DNA of 64,000 nucleotides from Dillenia suffruticosa. Lineage: Eukaryota; Streptophyta; Magnoliopsida; Dilleniales; Dilleniaceae. The position numbers and the translations under genes are program-made. The stretch spans positions 10,399,001 through 10,463,000 of the forward strand of contig JAVTVX010000024.1 of assembly GCA_033439265.1 (NCBI GenBank), read 5' to 3'. Shown here piece by piece: positions 14,491 to 25,351 of the stretch (its first letter is position 1; each line of letters begins with the position of its first letter). Under the pieces are notes generated by a model that saw only the letters and a program-made list of their open reading frames with translations, was not told where the DNA came from and made no database searches.

Positions 14491-15149
14491 AACAAAAAAC
14501 TTTCTCTCTCGAGGAAGCGAAATAGGCGAATTAGAGGCGAAACTATCAAATCTCACTCAGCCACCGTCTTCCACCGTTGGAAACGGCGTGGCCGCCTTCG
14601 CAGTGGCTGCGCCCGACCATGGGAGTTGGTTCGCCAGCCTCTAACTGGCAGTTTGCTTCAAATTGAAGAGGGAGCAACGTTTGTAGGAGGCAAACTGTGG
14701 AGTTGCTGCAGAGTTCAATCTCTATCAGCGGCTATTACGTTCGAAGGGCGTCAGAGAGTTGAATAGACAACGAACCTTGCATCGTCGGGAGCATAGGAGG
14801 TGTTTGCAGAGTTGATCGACCTTCGATTTTCAATGATTTATCGCGGTAGAGGAGCAGGCGGAAGTCGTAGTGGTTTTGCATTGAATTGGTTGGTTCTGGA
14901 AGGCATCTCTGTGATCGGACGGTAAATCGACACTCTCCATTGTCTGATCTTCCTTCTTCGGTAATTGGATCAGGCCGACGGACCAGTCTGGAGCTTCGGT
15001 GGAGCAGAGAACGGACATGAGGCGGCTCTGTTCATAGTAACTTGTTGGCTACTGTACAGTAAGCAAAAAGGAGCCGTAAAAAAAAAAAAGAAAAAAAAAA
15101 GACAAGAGAAAAAAAAGAAAAAAGAAGAAGCTTGCACTCTTTTTTGGGC

Positions 15150-16425
15150 ATGGTAGCTATTACGGGTGATGGGGGCCAACCCTCATCACCACAGGTATAC
15201 AGAAGTTATGCTGCTGCAGTGGGAGGCAGGGCAGGTAGTCAGAGTAGACATGATGCCAGGAATCGTCAGTGTACGATGTCTTTTTTTCAAGAGGACGTAC
15301 TACATGGTGACAGAGATAATTTTCCTGTTCCTGGCTCTATAGCTAAAGAGGGTGAAAACCCTATGACTTTATACTGGTTGGAAACCTCATAGGACAATGC
15401 TAGCTTTTGAAGGAAGTCAAAAGGATTGTTGATTTATTGTGGGGTAGATTTGAGTTTTCCAAAGTTGTTATGGTGGGCCTGGATTATTTCTTTTGAAGTT
15501 TAATTCTGATGAGCACTTTTAGATGATTTTGGACAGGAGCCCATGGTATATTTTTGGAATCCCATTTGTTCTTCGTAGGTTTGCCATGGGCATGTCTATG
15601 GTTGAATCAGAGCCTTGGAAACTTGCAGTATGGATCAAACTGCATAATGTGCCGCTTGTTCTCTATAATAGGTGCGGGTTGAGTTACATGGTTTCGGTTT
15701 TTAGGAAACCATTATCTATGGATGAGACCACAGCTTTATGCACTAGGTTTAGATATGCTAGGGTGTTTGTGGAGCTTGATGCTGGGAGTCCAATTCTTAG
15801 GGAGGCGGTATTCACTTTACCGGATGGGAGTGACTTCCGAGTTAAAGCAAAATATTCTTACATTCCACCTAGATGTGAGGAGTGTGTTGTCTTTGGCCAC
15901 CATCATGACAAGTGCTCTAAGAAATCTCCCTCTTAGGAGAGAATGGGGACTTTGGGGCTGAGTATTCAGGAGAGAGATGCGGATGGTTTTCAGAGAGTTA
16001 GAAAACCGAGGAGAAGAGGCCAGTGGCGCCCGAGAGTAGAGGAGGATAGAGTGCCAAAGGCAGAGGAGCTTATGAGTGGTGTCTCCGTTGGAGGTGATGA
16101 TTCAGCTCCCCAGATTATTCTTATCAGTGAGACAGCTCGAGCAGAGCAGGGTCTAGCGTCCCCGATTCAGGAGGTTGACGACTCTCCTACCTTGGTTGTT
16201 CTGGAGGAGCCAATGGAGCAACTAGTTAGTCTCCCAGAGTTAGATCCTAGCCTTGCTTTGGTGGAGAGGGAGGAGACTCAGGTGGACTTACTTGATGATT
16301 ATGCTACTTTGTATAAGTGTAATAGTATCTTGACCATTCCGAGAGGTATCGGTCTCGCAGGAGCTGACTCAGATGCCTCAGTAGGGATGAACACGGCTGA
16401 TAGTTCTCATTCTTCTCTCCTCTAG
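15150..16425 (+). pseudogene. LINE ORF1 (nucleic-acid-binding protein), broken
   Basis: Begins MVAITGDGGQPSSPQVYRSY with the SYAAAVGG motif common at the start of plant LINE ORF1. The first frame stops at about 15390. The DUF4283 part resumes in another frame at 15523 (RSPWYIFGIPF) and ends in a zinc knuckle CEECVVFGHHHDKC (about 15874-15915). A TAG at 15934-15936 interrupts it, but the same frame stays open to 16425 with an acidic C-terminal region. The protein would bind LINE RNA. At least two breaks are visible. Confidence 0.75.
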
Positions 16426-16523
16426 ATCTTTTTGTGCCTTGCTCTAGGGTTAGGAAGACTAGACGGGGGCTGAAGAAGGGCTTCTGAGCTTTTTTGAGGG
16501 TACGCTCTCGTTTTGCATTCTAG

Positions 16524-19500
16524 ATGATCGGTTGTTGGAACGTCAGGGGTCTAAATGACCCTATTTAACATTCGAGCTGCGAGAAGTTTTGTGATTTAGA
16601 ACCGATTGCAGCTAATTGGTTTTTTGGAGACTAAGGTGCGGTCTTCCAATGAGGTACGCATTCAGTACTCTCTTTTTCCTAATGAGTTATATGATTGCGA
16701 ATGGGAGTAATACTACTAGGCGAATTTGGTTATGCTGGGATCCGTTGGAGGTTAATGTGACTATTCTGGCTTGTGAGATGTAGCGGATCCATTTAGAGTT
16801 CATTTTATTAGGTTTGGGCTGTGTATGGATATTATTATTGTGTATGGGTCTAACCTGGCAGGTGATCGTCAGTTGCTGTGGAATTTTTTGAGATCTCGGT
16901 GTAGAAGTACGGTCTCCCTATGGTGTGTTATGAGAGATTTTAATGTTGTTAGATGACCTTCTGAGAGGAGAGGTGGTAACATGGGATGGTCGAGGTCTTA
17001 CTGTGTTTTGGATGATTGTATATGGGATTCTGAGTTTGAGGACTTGCGTTATTCTGGTGTTTATTTCATGTGGTGGAATAAACAGGTAGATGAGCCCATT
17101 TTGAGGAAGTTAGACAGAGTACTGGTTAATTCCTCATGGCTGTCCACTTATTCCTTTTCAGAGGAAGTGTTTCTTCCCCCAGGTGACTCAGATCATTCTC
17201 CGAGTATGATTTGTTTTCAGCAGATAGAGCAGCGGAGGAGAGTTCCATTTAAGTTCTGAGTTCTGGATGAATCACCCTCGATATCACGAGATTGTCTCGG
17301 AGGCATGGGCAGTGGATTATCATGGCACTCCGATGTATCGCTTATATAGGAAGTTGAAAGGTTTGAAGCTGAAATTGAGGTATCTGAATCGTCAGGAGTT
17401 TAGTGACTTATCTACTCGAGTTCAAGAGGCTCGAGAGTGTTTGGATCAAATTTAGCGGGTGTTCTTGTCTGGTGATGGCCGTGAGTTAGGGGATGCCAAG
17501 AGATCGGCTGCTGCTAGGTATTATACGCTTTTGGGAATGGAGGAGAGTATGTTGCGTCAGAAAGCTAGGATCCGATGGCTTTAGTTGGTAGATTAGAATA
17601 TAGCTTTCTTCTTTAAGTCGGTTCGTTAGAGGCACAACCGAAACTCCAGTTGCTCTTTAGTTAGTGAGGATAATACGCAGATCTCTGATTCGGATGACAT
17701 TCAGAGGGTAGTAGTTGATTACTTTAGGGGTTTATTTTCGAGTAGAACAAGGGATGGTGAGTTAGATTCTGGTACAATCTCTTCCTTTCTCTGAGGAAGG
17801 TTATCTGAGGATCAGATTCGCTTATTGGAGAGCCCGGTTACGATGTCAGAGGTTCGGGAGGCTATGTTCTCTTTGGGTAGGCAAAAGGCTCCAGGTCCAG
17901 ATGGGTACAGTATTGAGTTCTTTAGATTTAGCTGGGATACTGTGGGTCCGGATGTCACGAGGGCTATTTTGGACTTTTTCACTTCTGGGAGTTTACTTAA
18001 GGAAGCGAATGGCACCACTATTTCTCTCATTTCGAAGAGGGACAATCCAACATCTTTATCGAATTTTAGACCCATTTCATGCTATAATACAATTTATAAG
18101 TGTATTTTGAAGATCATTGTAGCGAGAGTGAGTTAGGTGCTTCCTAGCATTATTGGTAGTGAGCAGTCTGCATTTGTGAGGGGGAGGAGGATTGGGGATA
18201 ATATCCTTCTTGCCCATGAGCTCCTTCATGGATATCACCTGAATCGTGGTCCCCCCCCCCCCCCCCGTTGTGTAATAAATATGGATATCATGAAGGCCTA
18301 TGACTCAGTAAAGTGAGTTTTTCTCTGGATGGTTCAAGAGTGTGTTAGCTTTCCTATTTGGCTGGTTGATTAGATTATGGAGTGTGTCTCTACGGTAAGT
18401 TTTGTTGTATCGATCAATGGGGAGTTGACAGATTTCTCTCATAGTTCGAGGGGTCTTCGGCAAGGAGATCCTATATCCCTATGCTCTTTGTTTTGATTAT
18501 GGAGGTTTTCTCGGCTTTGATGCGTTGGTTTTCTGAGGGGCCCAACTTTGAGTTCCATTGGAGATGCCAGGAGGTTAGTCTATCCCATCTTTGTTTTGCA
18601 GATGATTTGATGCTTTTCTTCAAGGTTGTTGATCTTCTGTTCAGGGTATCTTAGAAGGATTAGCTCAGTTCGGGATGCTTTCTGGTTTTCGGATGAACCT
18701 ACAGAAAAGTGAGATCTTTTTCGGAGCTGTGGATCAGGGTGTTACGGAGGAGATCTTAAGGTTTTCAAGATTTTGTCAGGGTCACTTGCCTATTCGGTAT
18801 CTGGGTGTCCCCCTTTTGTCTTCTTGGCTTTTAGCTTCGGATTGCACTCAGTTGGTCCAGCGTATTACAGCTCAGATTCAGCATTGGACAGTAAACGTCT
18901 TTCCTATGCAAGTCGATTATATCTGGTTAGCTCTGTTCTTTTTTCGATTCAGACATTTTGGTCATTTGTTTTCCTCTTTCCCAAGGCAGTATGCAAGGAG
19001 ATTGAGTAACTGATATCGAGGTTCTTATAGTCTGGTCCCGCTCTAGATTGCCATAAGGCCAAGGTTGCCTGGTCGATTGTGTGTCGTCTTAAGAAGGGAG
19101 TCTTGGGTTGAAGCGAGTCATTGATTAGAATAGAGCTGCCCTGCTAAAGCATATTTGGCACATCCTTTTTGATCCGGAGGATAATGTTTGGACCCGGTGG
19201 ATTCAGAGATATCTCTTGTAAGGTCTCAGCTTTTGGTTTGTCAAAGTTCCGAATAGATGTTCGTGGATTTAAAGGAAGCTTCTTTCGCTTTGTCATTTGG
19301 TTAAGGAGCTTATCACTTGGAGGATGGGTAATAAGAGTCGTATATCTTTTTGGTATGACGACTGGTCTCCTGTAGGTCCTTTGATAGAGGTCTTCGTGAG
19401 ACATACCATGGAGAGGTCAGGATTTCCTGTTGAGTCTTCTATTCGGGATGTGTTTACGAGCTCCACTTGGATAGAGTGTATCCAGCATGGTAAGCAGCAG

Positions 19501-20121
19501 TTTTCGAGGCTTCAATGAGCTTTTTGTGACCGTCTTCGGGATATTATTCCGAAGTCTTATTGGTCATCTTCCTCTGGTTGTGATAGGCTTGAGTAAACGA
19601 TCAGCTCTAATGGAGAGTTTTCTATTGCGTTAGCTTGGAAGCACCTCAGGACTTCCTATCCTCGGGTTCAGTGGGTGGACATGGTTTGGTTCTCGGGGGC
19701 GATCCCTTGGTTCACATTCATTGTCTGGTTAGTGTTCATGGAGAGGCTTCAGACGAGCGATTTCCTGTTTAGACTTCGACTTTCGACTTCCTCGACTTGC
19801 AATCTCTGTGGCAACTGGAGAGAGACTCTTGATCACTTCTTCTTTCGTTGTCCCTTCTCGAGAGAAGTATTGAGATTGACTATAGCACATCACGTTTCAC
19901 CATCTTTTCCTATCTCTTGGTCGGGCATTCGAGACACTTTCCTGTCTCCAGCAAGACATCTGTTTCGATGGAACAGGGTTTTCAAATGCCTCCTTAGTGC
20001 TTGTATTTACTATATTTGGATAGAGAGGAACAAAAGAAGGATAGGGGATTGTCAATTACCTCTACGGGCCATTGCGGCTTTCGTTACAATAGTCTTACCT
20101 TCAGTTGAGACTAGGCTTTAG
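16524..20121 (+). pseudogene. LINE ORF2 (endonuclease and reverse transcriptase), broken
   Basis: Starts MIGCWNVRGLNDP, the usual opening of the APE-type endonuclease (16524-17260). The reverse transcriptase follows: KAPGPDGYSIEFFRF (about 17884), SNFRPISCYN (about 18058), and the catalytic FADDLMLF (about 18597-18620). The C-terminal zf-RVT zinc finger is CNLCGNWRETLDHFFFRCPF (about 19798-19857). Stops and frame changes are numerous, so no enzyme can be made. Full-length ORF2 in plants is about 1200-1300 residues, and the span here fits. Confidence 0.8.
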
Positions 20122-20229
20122 ATCTCTCATCTTGTAGATCAATGTTTTTTCAGGTTTCTTGGGGTTTGTCTGAGATCCTGCTTTTCCCTTTCTTTTGATA
20201 TATAGATTCTTTTATATCAAAAAAATAAT

Positions 20230-20242
20230 AATAAAGAAAAGA
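20230..20242 (+). repeat. LINE target-site duplication, right copy
   Basis: AATAAAGAAAAGA, identical to 14478-14490, directly after the A-rich LINE tail. Confidence 0.75.
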
Positions 20243-20819
20243 CAGTCTCAAATCATAAGTAGATCAAGCCCACGTGTTATAAGGAGATTTTCTCCTAGAA
20301 ATAGATTATCTAAGCGAATAATGAAAATAACATCTCGAATGGATGTGTCTTCAATAGAGATATTGCATTTTTTTTAATTTTATTTTGCATGTTGTGGTCA
20401 TCTGTTAGGATCATGATCATGTATTAGATAAATTTTTAATTTTTTTAATATAAAGTTTCTATTAAACATATGTTAACTATATTTGTTGAATTGTATGATT
20501 ATGTATGCAAAAGAAAACTAGGGTCTCTTGGATGGAAATTTGAATCGACAGAATTTGAGTAATTTTCATCTAAAATTGTAATATTATTTAAATATTTTGT
20601 ATATTTAAGTGTGATATTTTTTTGGTAGGAAGAATTTGAATAATTCTCATCTAAAACCTATTAAATTTTGTAATTTTAAATTAAATTTGTGATAATTATA
20701 CATTAAAATCATAGATGATGATTGAAAAATTAGTGAATTTTCGATTCTATATTTAATGTTGATCTATTATAAATGTTAATTTTAAAATATAAAATTGTGG
20801 GTATGGTAGGAGTATTATT
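20243..20819. other. copia leader, continued after the LINE
   Basis: AT-rich sequence without a recognisable gene, continuing the context interrupted at 14490. A short internal repetition (AATTTGAGTAATTTTCATC near 20550 and a variant near 20635) is visible. Confidence 0.35.
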
Positions 20820-21844
20820 ACTTGTGTCTACCCTCTTAAAAGCCAGACCATAGCATTGAAATCTATTATTGCAGACTTGAATAGAGGTGACAAATTGAAT
20901 GATGAAACATGGCACCATAATATCTGGTACGCACAAGAAGAAAAAGATGCTTTAGATGGTAACAACCATGTCATGCAGGACTCTGATTAAGGCAATACTA
21001 CTCAGCATAGGTGAGATCAAAATGCTTATCAGGCATGAAAAAATAGAGATTCTACTACTTAAGCGATCTTAGTAATATTTGTGATGACATGATCCCTGAG
21101 TGTGAATAATATCTGACTGCTTATGACATTTGGATGTACCTCAAATAACATTTGAGGTCATGTTTGACATGATAAGAGGGTTGAAATCACTGGTCATGTC
21201 CTCTTCCATAAATAGCAAATTCAAACCTTGATCCGATCCCTTCTTGACAAGTAGAAACATCTAAAAGTCAATTTAACTCACAATGACAATGTGAAAACTT
21301 TTTAGAATCCTGTTTGACACGGTGAACTTGAGGATCGGTAGCTTGGTCCTTCAAGATCCACAACTGATACTTTTGTCAGAAAGTGTAGTTCCAAAAAAGT
21401 CTCGGACTCTAAGCGTGAGAGGAATTAGAACAAAAGCAAGAAAGAAAAGGAGAGTGGAGACAGATCACAAAAGATTAGACCATGTGACGAGAAGCATTCG
21501 TGGATTTTCGTCAAATGTCTTCTAGTACAAGGTGGATCTAGTAGGCAACAATATAAGAATGGAGATTAGAGAAGTTGATACTTGCAAACTAGAGTTACAA
21601 AGTTGATGAATTCTTATTTCGTATAATTTTCTCATCGTACCAAAAATCCGATAGAATCTAATATCTATTGATGTTCTTTTGAAATTTGGTTATGTTATGG
21701 ACTTTCAGAAAGACATGGTTGATTTGTATTTGAAGGACATGTTTTGGTTCTAAGCAGCTTGTAAATAGTTTTATGGTTTTGTAATGTGACAGATGAATGT
21801 TTAACTATTATGTTGACCATAGTTTTTTGTTAAATATTTGTTTC
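20820..21844 (+). other. copia gag and protease-side remnant
   Basis: Gag-like sequence of the Ty1/copia type (LNRGDKLNDETWHHNIWY) is readable from about 20845. It is followed by a degraded nucleocapsid/protease side and, near 21630-21720, sequence like the segment just before the integrase (LISIDVLLKFGY). Broken in many places. The region is cut at 21844 by a solo LTR and resumes at 23469. Confidence 0.6.
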
Positions 21845-23468
21845 TGTCACATACCCCAATTTAATTGCAAAGAATAACTTATAATTAATAATAAGATAAG
21901 AATGTTACCTGAAACATGGGAATTGGGTACAAAATTGAATACTTAGAATAATGAAAAATCTAGATTTGACCAACTCACTGGAAACTAAGTACTCCAAAAA
22001 TGAGATATCTGAAATGTCTAGAAATCAAAAAGGAAAAGTCTCAGTAATTGTTTCTTATATATCAAATAAATTAAAATCTATTTTTTTTTAGAATTTTTCT
22101 AAACTATTAGCCCTCCAAATAAACTCTAACAAAGTTAATCGTTTCAACCTTTATTCTTGAAAGGAAAAGTTAACTTTTTCTTATTAAGGGATTATATTTT
22201 GAAACTATTTTTATTAAATCTAAATAGGAGTATTTTCTTATTTATGTATAATTTTTAAGTAAATGAACATTTACTAAAATGATATTACATGAAAATAAGT
22301 TAACTAATAAAATAGCCTAGAATATACTTCATTCTTCAATGCCACCAACCACTACCAACCATCATTGGCCACAACACTTGTCTTGCAATAAGCTAAATCA
22401 CTTGGAAGACACATGTCTTATATCAAGGATAGGTGTCTTCTATAATTGACACATGGAAGAACACATAACTTGCATAAAAAATAAGAACCTTACATGATGA
22501 ACAAGTGTTCTAATACATGTCAATAATCTATCACCCAACCATGACTATAAATACCCTATCCCCTTCATTCCAAAACCATCAAACAATCCGTAAGGAAGAG
22601 AGAAAAGAAAGAGAGGAAGAAGAATGAAGAAAGAAAAGAAGAGAAAGGAAGGAAAAGGAAAAAAGAAAGAAAATCTTAGGCAACTCTTTGAAGTGAGTGT
22701 TCTTTATATTCATATATATGTATTATGCAAAACTACCATGATTTTCTATGATTATCATGATTTACTGTTAATTTCATGATTCACTACCGTTACCATGATT
22801 TGCTTTTGCTCATCAATGCATGTATTTGTGATTGTTATATAAACTGATATGTGTAGAGATTGCTCGAGCAAGCAAGAGTTTTATCGAATATTAAAATACA
22901 TAATAGTAGCACCACATTATTATGGATAGGAGATTTGACCACTTAATACAAGGGAGACTTTAGTTATTTTTGAAAATGGACCTCTTGGGAGAGATAAAGT
23001 GACTGTTCTTATGGAGAGATAAGATGAAAGTAAACTGTTATTTATATTATATTGTGTTACTATTATTATTCAATTATGTATATTGTTGCTGCATAAAAAG
23101 TTTTCTAAAAAAGATTTCACAATAAGGTCGTTATTATATAATTTCATAATGAATTTTTACACATGCACATATGGACTTCGTTGGGTTATCAAACTCACAC
23201 AAAAAATTATTTTAGATCCTACAGGAACAAAGGTCGAGGAAGATTAAATGAACAGATAGAGCTAGCTTTATTGGGTTAACCTTTCTAGTATAAAAGTTCT
23301 CCTACTTTATCATGTGAAGACTTTTATAATACACAGTGATTTAAATAAATAAAAAATCTACTATTTTAGTATGACTTCCACTACCATGCAAGTGACCGAG
23401 CCCTGGTAAGAACCAAACAGTCTATCGCCGATGAAGCCTTGGTAAGGGCGTGGATTTGGGATGTGACA
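21845..23468. mobile_element. Solo LTR, probably Ty3/gypsy
   Basis: 1624 bp, beginning TGTCACATACCCCAAT and ending TTTGGGATGTGACA, so the ends form a longer inverted repeat than the usual TG...CA. It holds a TATAAATA box near 22546 with a purine-rich transcribed-leader-like tract after it (22590-22680). Both sides are copia sequence from neighbouring parts of one gene, so it is an insertion there. No primer-binding site or coding region is attached, so it is a solo LTR left by recombination. The flanks GTTTC and GTTCG are only a weak match for a target duplication. It is not the same subfamily as the other LTRs here. Confidence 0.65.
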
Positions 23469-24315
23469 GTTCGTCTAGTAATGCTAATGTTAATGATGTG
23501 ACATGACATACTAGATTTGGTCAGATAGGGTAAGATAGGATGGATCAACTACTGCGTATAGGACTATTGGGTTCGTTCACAAGAGTTGATTTGCCAACCT
23601 GTGAACATCGTCTTGCCAACAAAATGATGAGAAGACCATTTGAAAAAATCATATGAGCTGAATTTCCATTGTAGTTAGTCCATTCGGACATTTGTGGTCC
23701 AATAAATACAAAGGCCAGACATGGAGCTTCGTATATCATTATATCTATAGATGATTTCATGTGATTAAACAATGTCTATTTGATTTCTCATAAGTATGAA
23801 GCACTTGATTGCTTTAAACGTTATATGAACGAAGTTGAGAATCAAATGAATTGAATAATAAATGTCTTAAGAACGAATAAAGGGCGTGAATATCTATCAC
23901 ATTAATTTAATAATCTCTGTAATGAAAGATACATAATTAAACAATTGACTATTCCTTATACTCCTAAACAGAATTGTTTTACAAAGAGAAGGAATAAGAC
24001 ATTGTTAAATATAATAAGATCAATGGTGGCATAGGCCAACTTGTTGATTTCCTTTTGGGGGAATGCCTTGTTGACTATAGCCCATATGTTGAAAAGAGTG
24101 CCTTCAAAATTAGTAGCAATGACACCTATAAACTTTGGACCGGTAAAAAGCCATGTCTGAGTGATCTTAGATCTTGGGGATCGGCTACATATGTTCTAGA
24201 TTTTTTTAATAAGTTTGGAGAATTGGGTCCTCGTGGAAGAAACTATATCTTCATAAGATATCTAACCAGTCAAGATTATTTATTTATTGGTGACGAGAAA
24301 ATGGTACTGTTATAG
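23469..24315 (+). other. copia integrase remnant
   Basis: Reads like the copia pre-integrase and integrase core: HTRFG, VDLPTCEH, TIPYTPKQN-like and YKLWTGKKPCLSDLRSWG, in order along the plus strand. It continues the part before 21845. Broken in several places. Confidence 0.7.
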
Positions 24316-25351
24316 AAATTAAATCATGAAATGTCACATAGAGAATGAGTTTCCCATCAGAGGTGAGGTGAAGGACATAGAACCTTTGTTTGAATTAATT
24401 AATTTAGAGGATGGCACTGTCTATAGAAGATTATTGGAATCGTGAGAAAAATGAATTAAATGTTGATCTCAATGGAAGGGATTCAATTCTAAGGATCTAA
24501 CTTAGTTACCAATTGAGAAAAATGTTAGAAAAGCTATGCCTGAGCATTATTTTGAGATTAAAGAGCACACATTTATTGTTTCTCCAGAACATGAAGAAGA
24601 GTCTAAGAATATAGATAAAACTCTATCTTGTCTTATCAAGAATGAGTTGATAAAAGTGATGGAAGAAGAAATGGAGTCCATGGAATCAAACCATGTTTGG
24701 AAATTTGTTGATCATCCATCTGGGCACAAAACTATTGAGAACAATTGGATTCAATTAAAACATAAGGCTGATGGAACGATTGAGAGATATAAGATTCAAT
24801 TGTTGGTAAAAAGGTTACACTCAGCAACATAGTGTTGATTATGTAGAAACTATTTCACCAGTAGTGAGATTTACCTCCATTTGCATATTTTTGGCAATAA
24901 TAATCAATTTGAATTTAGAATTATATCATATAAATATGAAAACTATCTTTCTCAATAGAGAATTTGAGAAAAAAGTTTATATGGTACAACTAGAGGGATT
25001 TGTTATTAAAGGTTAGGAAGACAAAGTGTGTAAATTGAACAGAACAATTTACGATCTTAAACAGTTTTCGAGACAGTGATATTTGATATTTTATAGAGAT
25101 TTGATCTTTTATGATTTCATCATAATAGATGAAAACCACTATGTCTATGTGGAAAAATCCAATAACAAATTTGTGATTCTATCCCTATATATCGATGACA
25201 TATTGCTAGTCGTGAATTTTAGATGAAAGATACCGGTAAGGCAGATCGTACATTGGGAGTTAAGATTCATGGAAATCGTTTCAAGAAATTATTGCAATTA
25301 TTTCAAGAGTTTAATATCAAAATGATTTTGGAATGATTCAAAATGGAAAAC
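24316..25351 (+). other. copia reverse transcriptase remnant, first part
   Basis: Copia-type reverse transcriptase sequence: MEEEMESMESNHVW near 24659, then KAD-GTIERYK and, further on, the YVETISPV and YIDDILLV-like segments (about 24838-25210). Broken. It is cut by the solo LTR that begins at 25352 and resumes at 28715. Confidence 0.7.

Larger units (their letters stand above)
14491..20229 (+). mobile_element. L1-type LINE, full length, inactive
   Basis: About 5.7 kb between 13-bp direct repeats. Order: GC-richer 5' untranslated region (14491-15149), ORF1 (15150-16425), ORF2 (16524-20121) and a short 3' region ending in the A-rich tail TATCAAAAAAATAATAATA. A full-length 5' end is unusual, since most LINE copies are truncated. 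Both ORFs contain stops and shifts. Many stops are TAG where Gln or Trp is expected (for example around 17580-17635), the pattern left by C-to-T decay of methylated DNA. A run of 16 C at 18251-18266 lies in the reverse transcriptase region. It inserted into the leader of the copia fossil and so is younger than it. Confidence 0.85.
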
